Of a stretch of DNA of 64,000 nt, positions 53,248 to 64,000 are shown piece by piece. This stretch comes from Undaria pinnatifida. Its lineage: Eukaryota; Sar; Phaeophyceae; Laminariales; Alariaceae. Where the stretch lies: NCBI GenBank assembly GCA_012845835.1, contig JABAKD010000019.1:5937494-6001493 (forward strand), read 5' to 3'. Each line of letters starts with the position of its first letter. The stretch's first letter is position 1. The notes beneath the pieces were generated by a model. The model was not told the DNA's origin and did not search any database. It saw nothing but the letters and a program-made list of their open reading frames with translations. A program made the position numbers and the translations under genes.

Positions 53248-53569
53248 TGAGTCGGCATGGCTCAAGTCGCCTACTCGGTACTAGTCGAACTAATAGTCGT
53301 TTCCCGCAGATTCCGAGTGTCCGACTTTTATTGGGTTTCCGTACTTGCCCGAAGGATTTTCTAGTACGGAATGCATGTTTTATTTTTTGAGCGGGGCCCC
53401 CTCGGCCGGTGGGACCTGATTTGGCTCGCTTCGCTCGTCCGACTTGAGCTTTAGTCGGCAAGTCGGCTGGCCATCAGTTGGCTTCACCAGCCGTGTTTAC
53501 TGTCGGTTAGTTGACTAACGGCAGCTACCGATTAGTTATTAGTAGTCAAATCCTGCCGACTCACATCTC
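53248..53569. mobile_element. MITE with GTGAGTCGGCA inverted termini
   Basis: Starts GTGAGTCGGCA and ends TGCCGACTCAC, about 320 bases. It has no coding capacity. A second copy at 56129-56440 shares most of the interior (TTTTTTGAGCGGG, CCCTCGGCC, GTCGGCAA(G/A)TCGGCTG) but lacks the right terminus. Confidence 0.75.
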
Positions 53570-53884
53570 TATAAAATATCCTACCCAAATTCCAGTTGAT
53601 TTGTCCCCATCACGGGAGTACCGTGCTATAAGTGACAATAGTTTCACTTCCTAAAATAGTTATACTGTACTCTGTTTCCAAGTGATTTCTACCCAGCACG
53701 GGAGTGCACCGCTAAAAGGGTTAACACTTTACAACTTCTAAAGCCATCCAAATGTACTATAACTCCAAGTGTCTTGTCTCCATCACGGGAGTGCAGTGCT
53801 AAAAAGGATACCAGCTATAAAGCCAAGTTGGCTGAGGATTGCAGTATGAAGGCTTGCGCAAGGGGGGCGGCGAGAAAGCAACCG

Positions 53885-55960
53885 ATGACGATGGTGTCAG
53901 CTGTCTTGCCATCAAGATTATAACGAATGTTCTCTGGGGTATTCTCGGCGACAGCGACAATGCTCACCAACTCCACTACTCACTGCTTACCACAGTGATA
54001 AGGTAGAGTTGGTCATCGATGGCGCGGTCACAGAAAACATCCCAGAGAACATCGGTCCTGATCTCGATGGCAACACAGCCGACGGCACTGAAAACACAAT
54101 ATGTTCCCGGTTACAGCCATTATTCCTCGCTGCCAGCTTCTCAGACAGCTACCCTAAGACAGCTCCTCGTAGAGGGAAGATATTACAGTACCAGGCAGTT
54201 ATCAACCCTTTGGAGGCCTGCTTATATCGACCGTAATCAAGAAATTGGTGATATTATCAACCGTCCAGAAAGAGCCTGCAGCAGTGCTATCAATAGCATG
54301 AGAAAACGAAGATGGTGGCGTCAGCTGTCTTGTCATCAAGATTAGCGCGAACGTTCTCTGAGATGTTCTCAGCGCCAGCATCAACGATGACCAGCTCCAG
54401 TACTCACCACAGTGACAAGACAATATTGAGTCGGTCAAAGATGAAACTGTCACAGAGAACATCACACAGACCATCGGTCCTGATCTTGATGGCAACACAG
54501 CTTACGCCACCGAAAAACACCAAAGGTCTCCGGATACAGCCATTATTCCTCGCTGCCCGCTTCTCAGACCGCGACCCGAAGACCACTTGGGAGAGAAATC
54601 AATACAGCAGTAGTACCAGGTAGCTATCAACCCTTTCGAGACCCGTTTATACCGACCATAATGAAGATATTTGCGCTATTATTAATCGTCCAGAAAGAAC
54701 CTGTGGCTGTACCACTAATAACATGAGAAGATGATGATTACGGCGTCAGTTGTGTTGCCATCCAAGATTAGAACGAATGGTCTCTAGGATGTTCTCGGCA
54801 ACAGCATCAACGTTGACCAGCTCCACCAGCATCAACGTTGACCAGCTCCACCAGCATCACCGTTGACCAGCTCCACCATTCACCACAGTGACAAGATAGA
54901 GTTGGTCAACGTTGGAGCTGTCAGCGAACACTACAGAGACCATCGGTCCTGATCTTGATGACAATACAGCTGACGCCGCCGAAAAACACAAAAAGGTTCC
55001 CGGTTACAGCCATTATTCCTCGCGGCCCGCTTCTCAGACTGGGGTGTCCTCATCGTTTTTCACCATGGATGGACCTAACCCTAACCCTAGCCCTAACCCA
55101 CACGAAATACCGGTTGAAGTGCCCCCTGATGACGTCACGGGGGTGAAATGGTTGAAAAAACGCATGTTGTGTATCACTGTCAGACTGCGACCCTAAGACA
55201 ACTTGGGAGAGACGTCATTTCAAGTAGTATCAGGTAGCTATCAACCCTGTGGAGACCCGTTTATATCGACCAAAAGCAAGAGATTTGCGATACTATCAAC
55301 CGTCTAAAAAGAGCCTGCAGCAGTACTATTATTAGTATGAAAAAACGAAGATGGTGGCGTCAGCTGTCTTGCCATCAAGATTAGAACGAATATTCTCTGG
55401 GATGTTCTCAGTGACAGCATCAACGCCGACCAACTCCACTACTCACTGCTGAACACGGTGATAAGGTAGAGTTGGTCAACGATTGCGCGGTCACAGAGAG
55501 CATCCCAGATAACATCGGTCCTGATCGTGACGTCAACACAGCTGATGCCACCGAAAACACCACAGGTTCCCGGTTACAGCCATTATTCCTCGCTGCCCGC
55601 TTCTCAGACGGCGGCCCTAAGACAACTTGGGAGAGAGAGGTCATCACGGTACCAGGTAGCTACAACTGCTACAAACCGTTTGGAGGCCCGTTTATATCAA
55701 CCAGAAACAATATATTTGCGATATTATCAACCGTCTAAAAAGATCCTGCAGCAGTACTATTAATTGCACGAGAAAACGATTACGATGGCGACAGCTGTCT
55801 TGTCATCAAGATGAGCACGAATGTTCTCTGGGATGTTCTCAGTAACAACATTAAAGTTGAACAACTCCACTACTAACTGCTGACCACAGCGACAGGGTAG
55901 AGTTGGTCAACGATTGCGCTGTCACAGAGAACAGCCCAGAGGACATCGGTCCTGATGTTA
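53885..55960. repeat. Tandem satellite of about 425 bases with a large hairpin in each unit
   Basis: Five units start at about 53893, 54313, 54737, 55351 and 55785. In each, GGCGTCAGCTGTCTTGCCAT...TTCTCTGGGATGTTCTC...GACCAACTC is followed after about 25 bases by its approximate inverse GAGTTGGTCAACG...GAACATCCCAGAGAA...GGCAACACAGCTGACGCC. The arms are about 85-90 bases, so each unit could extrude as a cruciform or yield hairpin RNA. The fourth interval is longer because of an inserted element at 55045-55192. Confidence 0.85.
55045..55192. mobile_element. Small insertion with 8-base duplication inside the satellite
   Basis: About 145 bases interrupt the satellite between two copies of TCAGACTG. 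Ends are imperfect inverted repeats (CATCGTTTTTCACCAT and ATGGTTGAAAAAACGCATG). The interior has CCTAACCCTAACCCTAGCCC, a telomere-like stretch. Eight-base duplications are typical of hAT-type elements. Confidence 0.6.
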
Positions 55961-56128
55961 CTTTTCCAGGAGTTTCCTCCCCTACCCTACGCCCCTCCCA
56001 CCCTTTCCAACTTGGAACATTCCCGGGATTTCACGCCGAACACATTCCGCACGGGAACCTTGAACTTGTACAACCATTACACTTTTCAAGAATCCAACGA
56101 TGTTGGGTTCCTATTCGGTCTGATAGAG

Positions 56129-56440
56129 TTGTGAGTCGGCTCGATTTAAGCCATCAACTGCTTATTAGTCGGACAAATAGTCGTTTACCGCAGGTGCTTG
56201 CTATCCGACCATTGGGTTTCAACACTTGCGGCAAGGATTGTCTAATACGGGGTGCATTCTTTTTTTTTTGAGCGGGCCCCCCTCGGCCAGTGGGAGCTGG
56301 TCTGGCTCGCCTCGTTCGCCCGACTGAAGTCGGCAAATCGGCTGACCATCAGTTATTAGTGTCACCAACCGACTAGCCGACAAAAAGTCAGTTAGGTAGC
56401 TAACCGCATCTACCGATTAGTAATTACTCGTCAAATCCTG
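56129..56440. mobile_element. MITE with GTGAGTCGGC terminus, right-truncated
   Basis: Second copy of the element at 53248-53569; see that entry. The left terminus GTGAGTCGGC is present, the right one is missing. A CTGAGGAGCCCCGTCAG motif adjoins. Confidence 0.65.
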
Positions 56441-57059
56441 AGGAGCCCCGTCAGGCGCAAAAAGCTGGGCCACAAACCGCCACGTATTACCGCTATCGTA
56501 GACACGCTACGGCAGAGGTGTACCGTTATTTTCCAATACTACCCCTCACTTGATGAACTCTTTATATACCTGGTACACCTCACAAAAAAATCCGAGTCGG
56601 AGAAAAAAAAAGGCCAACCCGATGAAACAATCCCATGGCCTATTAATGGGTATACAGTACAAACATATTTTAGCAAAAAATAAAATACACCAGCTGTGAG
56701 ATCGAACATTCCGTTGAAGCTCATTTTTGCAAGCAGGGTATATTACTCCGATCGCCAACATCTGATGTACAAACGAGCGGCCGGTGAATCACGCAGCTTG
56801 CAAAGAGGAGTATCGCCCCCAAAATATGTCGAACTCAAAGCTGACGAATTTAGAATGGTGTTGTACATTGTACGGAACATAAAACCATAACGGCATTCCG
56901 ACGATGCTTGGTTAACAAACCCAGTCATTCACAAAATATTGCCGCCAAAGAGTTCTACCCCCATTGCCGCACCCGTCCGTGGCGCGCCTCATTATTTTTC
57001 GTCATTGACACATTTAGCCATAAAAACCAACCACGTTTTGGGAGACAAACTTCTTTTTT

Positions 57060-58069
57060 TAGGGCTGGGTACTGGCGCGCAGCGCCAGTACAAGTTATAC
57101 TGGATCCGGTCAGTATACTGGTGGCGCGGCGAAGCCGCGCGGTCGCGGCTGCGCCGCGACCATCGGCCCCCCCCGGCTGGTGAGGGGGCCTCGCCGGAGG
57201 CGCCCCCGGAGGGCCCCGCTGGAGGCGCCCCGCCGGAGGCGAATTTTTACGCGATTTGGCTTCACTAGAGCATAAAAAATGACTGATTTTGGCTCATATG
57301 ACAGAGGCACTTTTGTGGGGAAAACGGCACTAAAATTCGAGTTCAACGCCCAAATATGTACCGATTTTCAACATGGAGGATGTGTAGAATGTAGCACAAA
57401 TCTTTAACTTTGCAACGCCCATATACTCCATGATCATGGGTGACGTAGCGTATGCATAAGCATGAATTGGAATGGATAGCACTCATTCCATGTCACACAT
57501 ACTCAACCCAGCGTATATTGGAAAAAAAGTAGATTGATAGCTATAGATTGACAAGAGTACTAAAGACGACGGCAAGCAACCAAGTCGATCACCATCATCA
57601 GTCCATCAGTTGATGTGCCTACGAACAGCGGTGCAACGGCAGCAACAGAGCAACAGAGTACACAACGAGATAACAACGGTGCCACAGCTATCGAAAGCTA
57701 CCTACCCAACCAAAACCTACACCGCGCATAAATCACAGCCGCTAGATACCAGCACAACAAACAGAGTCATCAGGATGGCGGTTCTTTTCGCCACGAGCAC
57801 CCTGCAGGAGAAAACAAAACCGAAACTAGCAGAACTGCAAATCTTCCCCAGCAAAGACAGCCACTACCCTACCCCCTCCTCGCGGCCCCGGCGTCCTCTC
57901 AGCAGGCAGCCTGAAGCTATGGGTTTCCGCTGGTTCTTGAGGCGTATATTGGGATCTTCGTCTATATGCGAATGTACTGGTGTACTGGCAGGTCGGTTTA
58001 CCAGTATCAGGATACTGCCAGTACTAGTACTACTGGCAGTACGTACTGGTTCAGTACCCAGCCCTATCT
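57060..58069. mobile_element. DNA element with AGGGCTGGGTACTG inverted termini
   Basis: AGGGCTGGGTACTG at 57060 and CAGTACCCAGCCCT ending at 58069 are perfect inverted repeats, and both ends continue with repeated CAGTA/TACTGG words. Flanks are T-rich on both sides, so the target duplication cannot be read. The interior holds a GC-rich inverted segment (57120-57240) and an open frame at 57610-58128 that I do not recognise. Non-autonomous. Confidence 0.75.
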
Positions 58070-59231
58070 TTTTTTCTTCATCCCATTTATTATCCTTGCA
58101 CTACTCTAGCTCTCCCTCCCAGTCGTGACTTAGATCCGGGGTCACATAGCGGGCCCTCCTCACCCCTCTCCACTACCTGCCTTCATATTTTATCACAAAA
58201 CTCTTAGCATTTTCTTCCCTCGTCGACTCGCGTCGAATTGTGCGTACCCAAACTATTAAATACTTGGAATCAATGTCGGGATATTTTTTTCAGTACATAA
58301 CATCATGGAAAAAAGGATAAGTGCCGTTTCAACCGACATCTTTCCACACAGAGACAAAGAGCCTCGACACCCATTACGTTTCACTAACGTTAACAGTGTG
58401 CACTTGAAGGTACGTACTTTTCGATGTCTCCCATTATACTCTTCGAACAAAAAAAAGTCAAAAGGGACGGCACTTTGACCGACGGCAATTTTCTAACAAA
58501 CTACCTAGACTGACGCCAAAACACTAGGTTTTAGACTGGAAAGCTTGGTGCTACGCCGTTGACCACTGTACGTTTTCCCTTGACTGACCGTCTCCTGACG
58601 TCTTTGCTTCTACAGCAGCACAGCAGTAGTTCACGTTACTTTTCCAACAAACGAGCGGATCTCGTGCGGCAAGGCTTAGGTGGACATCTACTTCATTCGA
58701 AATGAAAGGGAAAGTAAAAAAAAGGAGAACGTATACTTACTTAATAATAACAGGAAGCGAAAGGTCAACGATTCACCCATAAAACGGGGGGGGGTAACGC
58801 GTGCCAGGCGCAGTGGTACAGGTGAAGGACAAAAAAAGATGAAACCAAGAAGAGAAAAAGAACATAATCCGGTAAGGGTGTCTGATAATTCTAGCTATCC
58901 ATAGATAATTCATCATGTATCAACTAAAAAGCTGCGACTACTGCTGTATACCAGGTATGTCAATACGTCCAGGAACAACTTCAGCAACGAGCGCAGCAAG
59001 CATCCCCAGCCCCCGTTGGCTGGGTGTAGATATGCGGCATGGGGAGGCAGGATGAGCAGCAGGAGGGTGTGGAGGAGACGTCTGCGACATGATGGAGGAA
59101 GGGGGAGGTGGGGTGGGGGGACCCGGCGGCGACCTGGCGAGGCATGCCGGGGCGTTTCGAGGGCGTGCTGTCAAAACCGAAGAGTGCGCGGGTCGTGCTT
59201 TTTTTCCATCTAAAAAAAAAACGCCTCAGCT
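58070..59231. other. No recognised feature
   Basis: Moderately AT-rich DNA without a convincing exon, RNA gene or repeat array. Confidence 0.4.
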
Positions 59232-59955
59232 GCAAGGCCGTTTCTTACACAGTCGGATTGGTCAGTCGAAAACGGCCTTTTTCGACTGAAGCCCGAATCG
59301 GGCTTTCTTACACAGTCGAAAGAGGGGATCCAGTCGAAAAACTCAGTCGAAAAAAATGTACACGTGTTTTTTTAACCCATCGCATCGATCATCCCACCAC
59401 CAAACACACACCCACATGCCCACACACCCACACCAGGTACCACACAGCACAGTATCATACAAGGCGCTGACGCTGGCTTGGCTATCACTGCTGTTGCTTC
59501 TCGCCGCAAGTCAGCGTGGCGCATTTCTAGCTCCGCTCGCCAGCAGCGTGTATCACACGACCGCAGCAGCGCGCGGTATCGACCCCATTTTGCCAACAAC
59601 GGCTACGCCTGCTGTAGCTTTGGCGGCTCTCGGCTGAGTGCAACTCCACGAGCGTAGCTGTCGGCTATAAGCCCAAAGCCACCAACTCGCTGGGGGGAAG
59701 GTTCGTCGAGCGCGAGCACGCGATGCTCGCGCAGAACGCGCAAAGCATAGAGCTGCCAACCGATTTTCGACTGCCGTACAGTAGTACAGCAGTCCTCCCT
59801 CACACCAACCGCCTCTAGGAAGAGCACAAAAACTACAAAATCGACTCGGCTGACGATAAGAAGAAGGACCAGAAGAATCCAGTCGAAAAAAAGTACAGTC
59901 AAAAACGGCCGTTTTTGACTGGCGGAATCCGACTGTGTAAGAAATGGCCTAAGAT
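59232..59955. mobile_element. DNA element with TTTCTTACACAGTCGGATT inverted termini
   Basis: The left end AGGCCGTTTCTTACACAGTC (with CGGATTGGTCAGTCGAAAAC) and the inverse of the right end (AGGCCATTTCTTACACAGTC) match over about 40 bases including subterminal CAGTC(G/A)AAAACGGCC. About 720 bases, no transposase. The interior has an open frame (plus, about 59416-59637) starting MPTHPHQVPHSTVSYKALTL with a signal-peptide-like core and GAFLAP; see findings. Confidence 0.7.
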
Positions 59956-62084
59956 CGAGAATTTCGTCGGACCTCATATGCACTCGCAAGCTGTGTGCGA
60001 CTCTTCGATCGCGGGTCGCCATCCTGTTCGTGGACTCGTGAAATGTGAAATACGTGCACATGCGCACCTGTTCTTATAAGCAAATATGTCGCAATACCAC
60101 AGTACGGCATTACGGCGCGGTCGCCTTAGCGGGAAGACTTTGGTCTGGGCCGCCGCAACTACGTAACATCCCCTGTCCCATTCACAAAAGCCACATATTT
60201 CTATAGGGAACCCCAGCGTTTTTTACCGCGCACAGCTCCGTTGGCTGCCGCACTGCCACATTTGAACTTTGATAATTGCCCGTAAGCAGATCAAATTATA
60301 TTTTTTTGCCGTGATTCGCGCAAGCACAAGATATTTTGGCGGCGGCAATCCGACATCTCTGTGTATGACGAGTGGTTGTCGTCGTCGTAACCGTGCACAT
60401 CGTTTGGCAGGCCAAACCTGTTGTATGGCCCTTGAAGGCCGGAAAAAAACTTAGAAATAGGATATGTGAATGGATTGCGTAATATTAGTGCTTCAGACTT
60501 CAGAGGTCTTGTTAGACAGGGAAAAAGGTGGGTAGGCGAGAGAGACCCCCCCTCCCCTATCAATGTCAGATTTAATCGCGACCGGGACTGGAAATAAAGC
60601 AGCTGTTTTCTATCTCTTTCCAACGCACGCGCGAGCGACAACGAGAACCCGGTTTCTAGGCAAACATAGCAAACGGTGCTCTTCTTGTGTCCCCGTGTCA
60701 ATACCGTAACGTAACAATGTTCGCTGATGACCCATTGCTTTCGACCCGTCAAGCCCTCTTTGAACAGAATACAGTATGGTAGTTCCTCTATAGTGCCGGT
60801 TGCCTGATATGGTGCCTGTGCTCAATCTTTTGGCACATACGGGGAAAAACAAGGAGTGGCAGCACGCGGAACAGCAATGCCGGTTGCTGCCATAGCGCCG
60901 ATTTTTTCGGCTGGCATATACCGGCACCATAGAGAGACCACTACTCCCTGCTAGGTGTATCATAGTGTGAGGCGTTCCTTGACGGCTGTTCGTCGAGGGG
61001 AAAGAGTGTCGTCAACCGACATATTTTGGCTGAAGAGAAACGTGCGCTCAAGGAAGGGGTAGGCGTGTTTAAGGGGGGGAGGGGGGGGGGGGGTGACGAG
61101 GCATGTAGGGGCGTTTCGAGAGCACCTGCGTTGCTTTGACCACAACAAAGAAAATTCAGTTGAACGTATGAAGAAATTCACACCTACCTGTGCAAACTAC
61201 GTGTGATACTTCCACCGCGCGTGTTGCGGGGTGGGTAGTTCCACATGAAGGCCGTATGTCGGTGACCCCCCTTCACGATAGCGACTACCAGGGTCAACAC
61301 GGTGGTTTATACAAACATGTTCATTCATCGCTCATTCTGCGCACGGAAACATTCCTACCGAACCTATCTGGGAGGCGTTTTCGCATTCCGCAAGTCTTCT
61401 TCCAGCTGTTGAATACGTTTGTGAAAACGGTAAAAAAAACAGGAACGACGAAACGGGTTCCCCTAAAAGTAAAGGTTGTCGACCCAATGCCGGACGTCTG
61501 GTGTTGAGGCTCAAAATCCCTCAACTTCTCCGATGAAAATGCTCTTATAAGAAATGACCTCACATGTTACACATAGTGGAGGTTACGTTTTATTGCGGCA
61601 CACCTTAGTTCGGGGTCCTCCTGTTGGGTTTTGGCGGTCCTATTGATAGTTACTAAACCAGGTACCTGGTACTGGGTACGGTACACGCCTCCGCGTTACT
61701 GCGTGGAGAAGTTCAGTACAGGGTAGCAGTATGATTAGCAGGGATTGTTATCAACTGTACACCGCAAATTACCGGCAACGGAAGTGTACGGAAGGAAAAT
61801 AAAAAATCGTGGTAATATCGAGGTAATATCAGGTTCATAATGCTCCCTATCAATAATAAAAAGCTAAGAGATTTCGATACGAATTGACCTCCACATGCAT
61901 TAATACACTGATGAGTACGTAACCGGGCACATCAACACATTAAACGTGCGTTTTTAGGCGTTTGTAGCAGATTTACATTGGTTTGTAGAAAAGCTGTTGA
62001 TACCCGTGGGTGCTTCTTAACCGTCTCCGACGTTGCGGAAAATTATCGGTAGGGAGATACCAAAAGCTGGTTTGCGACTATTAC
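59956..62084. other. No recognised gene
   Basis: Contains one MITE-like copy at 60780-60945 and a G run at 61076-61095. Short frames have no supporting splice sites or family similarity. Confidence 0.45.
60780..60945. mobile_element. MITE-like element, CTATAGTGCCGGTT family
   Basis: TAGTTCCTCTATAGTGCCGGTTG at one end and GGCATATACCGGCACCATAGAGAGACCAC at the other form imperfect inverted termini. Related to 40978-41150 and 52195-52345. Confidence 0.65.
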
Positions 62085-62725
62085 AGGTAGGTAACTGGTC
62101 GACCCGAGGGAAATATCCAAGGGTATGTTAGGTAAGGTACACATATACCCGGGTAACTTTTTGAGATCTTACCTAACGTACCTAAAACTTGGGTAAGGTA
62201 TTGACAGCCGCACGTAACGCACCTAACACTTATGTAACGTATCAGGATCTGTACCTAACGTACCTAAAACTTAGGTAAGGTATTGGGGTCGGTATTGAGG
62301 TCGCCCTAAGGCTCGTACCTTAACCCGGGTATTTCATCGACGGCAATACCTATACCCGGGTAAGCATTGGAGCGGCGTACCTATCGTACCTAAAACTTAG
62401 GTAAGGTATTCAGGTTCGTGCCTAGTGTATCTAACACTTAAGTAAGGTATCGGGGTCCCCGTACCTAACATACCTAAAACTTAAGTACCTGGTAAGGTAT
62501 TGAGGTCGCCCCAAGTCTCGGATCTATACCCGGGTATTTCGTTAACGGGCGTACCTGTACCCGGGGAAGTATTGGAGCGGCGTACCTATCGTACCTAAAC
62601 TTAGGTAAGGTATCGTAGTCCGTGCTTGAGTGTGAGTACGGGTACGTACCCGGGGAAGTACTCGGGTACATACCCGTACAAAAACGTCAAATTGGTGAAG
62701 TACCCGGGTATATACCCGTACAAAA
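62085..62725. repeat. Palindrome-rich satellite, block 1
   Basis: Built of GTACCTAAAACTTAGGTAAGGTAT and CTATACCCGGGTAAGTATT-type units in alternating order. CCTAA...TTAGG and ACCCGGGT are themselves palindromic. No coding potential. Confidence 0.9.
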
Positions 62726-63474
62726 AACGGCAAATTGGTGGGGCTCGGCACTAGAACAGCATGTACACTGGCAGTAGTAATCTACTGGCAGCAGCAAGCT
62801 ACCGCAAGCAGTTATCATCGACTGGCCCTGCCAGTAGACGCTGCTAGTATGTTTGATCTGACGTCCATCCAAGAAATGCGACAGTTGTTTTTTTCGACGA
62901 AACACCATGGTCGGTATGTATTAAGCTGGGTGACAGCCTAATACAAAACCACCGCGACGGAGTAAGATTAATTGCCAGAGTACACGACGACGCCTCACGA
63001 GCCCCTTCTCGTCGACAACGCTTCGGCACGGCAAAGTCATAGAATTTTGTGGTTTCCATCGGCATATCGTTTCCCGTCCACCGGAGGATACAGAAAAAAA
63101 AAACGTACACGTCCTGCGCGTCCCTGTTTATCCTGTAAACAAGCTTGGGAGTGATCACGGCGACTGTTGTTGCCAGAGGGGCGACCTCGATCACCTCTCG
63201 CTCGAGAGCTGGTTCGGGACTATCCTGCGCGCTAGTTCCTTCGCTCGGTGCAGCTTGGCCCTCGTGGTCTCCACCAACAGTAGCTTTGATCATTGCCCAC
63301 GCCGCTACTCTACCCCCTGATTTGGGCACGTCCGGGCGACAGGTGCCCTGGGTGCGTAGCGGGGGGAGACCGCATGCCTAATTTGCATTGTGAATTTACT
63401 TGTTATTTTGGCCTCGCAGCTGACGTCACGAGTACTTCGCATGACGTGCACATTCTGGGTGAGGTATTTGAGCT
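62726..63474. other. Unique DNA between satellite blocks
   Basis: About 700 bases that interrupt the satellite. The minus-strand frame at 62844-63329 (ending at left, with VGGDHEGQAAP and a KAT-rich start) is open but unrecognised. It may be an insertion into the satellite; I see no inverted termini. Confidence 0.4.
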
Positions 63475-63870
63475 CGTTCCTATACCGGGGTATTTCGTAG
63501 CGATGTGTACACCTATACCCGGGAAAGTATTGGGGCAACGTACCTAATGTACCTAAAACTTAGGTAAGTATATCGAGGTACGCACCTAACGTGCCTAACA
63601 CTTGAGGTCGTCCCCGGGTTCGTACCAAACCCGGGTATTTCGTCGACCGGGATACCTATACCCGGGTAAGTATTTGAGCGGCTTACCCATCGTACCCAAA
63701 ACTTAGGTAAGGTATCGCGGTCCGTACCTGACGTACCTAATACTTAGGTAAGGTATCGCGGCCCGTACCTAACGTACCTAAGCGTCGCGTACGTGTACGT
63801 ACTCGGGTATTTCACCCGGTATACCTAAGTACTTACCTTGCCTAACATACCCTGTCGAACTGCTGTACGT
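63475..63870. repeat. Palindrome-rich satellite, block 2
   Basis: Same units as 62085-62725, resuming with TATACCGGGGTATTTCGT and GTACCTAAAACTTAGGTAAG. Confidence 0.9.
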
Positions 63871-64000
63871 CAGCAAGGTTATATATTTAGGCGACGATAG
63901 CCTTGGGTTATCGATAACGGATAGCGAACGCAGAATCTAAGCCCAAGTAATATTGCCGAGCTGTGTTGTACGGGTACTACCACAGATTTCTCGCAGCAGG

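Noticed and set aside
53885-55960. Repeated frames in the satellite (MVNDCAVTE-type peptides) as a gene family
   Set aside because: They arise from inverted-repeat satellite units; frames differ between units and none is long.
62844-63329. 161-residue minus-strand frame as a gag-like or host gene
   Set aside because: No family motif, no splice or start evidence, and it lies between satellite blocks.

Overview
This is nuclear DNA of an intron-rich eukaryotic alga. The closest fit is a photosynthetic stramenopile, probably a brown alga. That is inference from gene style: many GT-AG introns of several hundred bases to 3 kb, GC-rich coding exons, abundant C/G homopolymers and microsatellites, and TTAGGG-like repeats. 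No rRNA, tRNA, CRISPR array or prokaryotic operon is visible.

Layout. (1) 417-1450, plus strand: the last two recognisable exons of an unidentified gene whose 5' end is not resolved. (2) About 1.5-8.1 kb, plus strand: an apparently intact Helitron with one 1,711-codon ORF (N-terminal zinc finger, HUH/two-tyrosine Rep, PIF1-like helicase, C-terminal OTU protease), followed by tandem repeats and a strong GC hairpin. (3) About 8.3-18.9 kb, plus strand: scattered exons, including a clear PX (phosphoinositide-binding) domain exon joined in phase to a long low-complexity, membrane-type last exon. (4) 18.9-23.4 kb: gene-poor convergent spacer. (5) 23,443-51,093, minus strand: one very large gene, a CLU (clustered mitochondria) homologue. 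I resolved 26 exons by reading both splice junctions and checking phase at every junction. They give 1,630 codons plus a stop (after removing one surplus base in a G12 run). The CLU N-terminal domain, Clu domain, central eIF3-p135-like domain and C-terminal TPRs are all recognisable. Only the 5'-most exon with the start codon is missing. (6) 51.1-64 kb: a repeat landscape of hairpin satellites, MITE-like inverted-repeat elements and a palindromic satellite. No convincing host gene was found.

The most unusual feature is how the CLU introns are built. At least ten exons have partial copies of one edge (always with the adjoining splice-junction side, always in the same orientation) repeated in the neighbouring intron, often several times and separated by microsatellites. 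One copy of half a TPR exon differs from the real exon by seven synonymous and no replacement changes over 24 codons, which suggests it was coding until recently. A second theme is a set of 14 fragments of non-LTR-type retroelements. They share a common 3' end, are 5'-truncated to different lengths, and are nearly all followed by runs of C; one such run sits exactly where the polypyrimidine tract of a PX-gene exon is needed.

Together the window shows a conserved housekeeping gene stretched to 28 kb by local duplication and small insertions, flanked by accessory DNA. I did not find a gene cluster that looks like a new multi-gene system; the novelty is in gene architecture and repeats.
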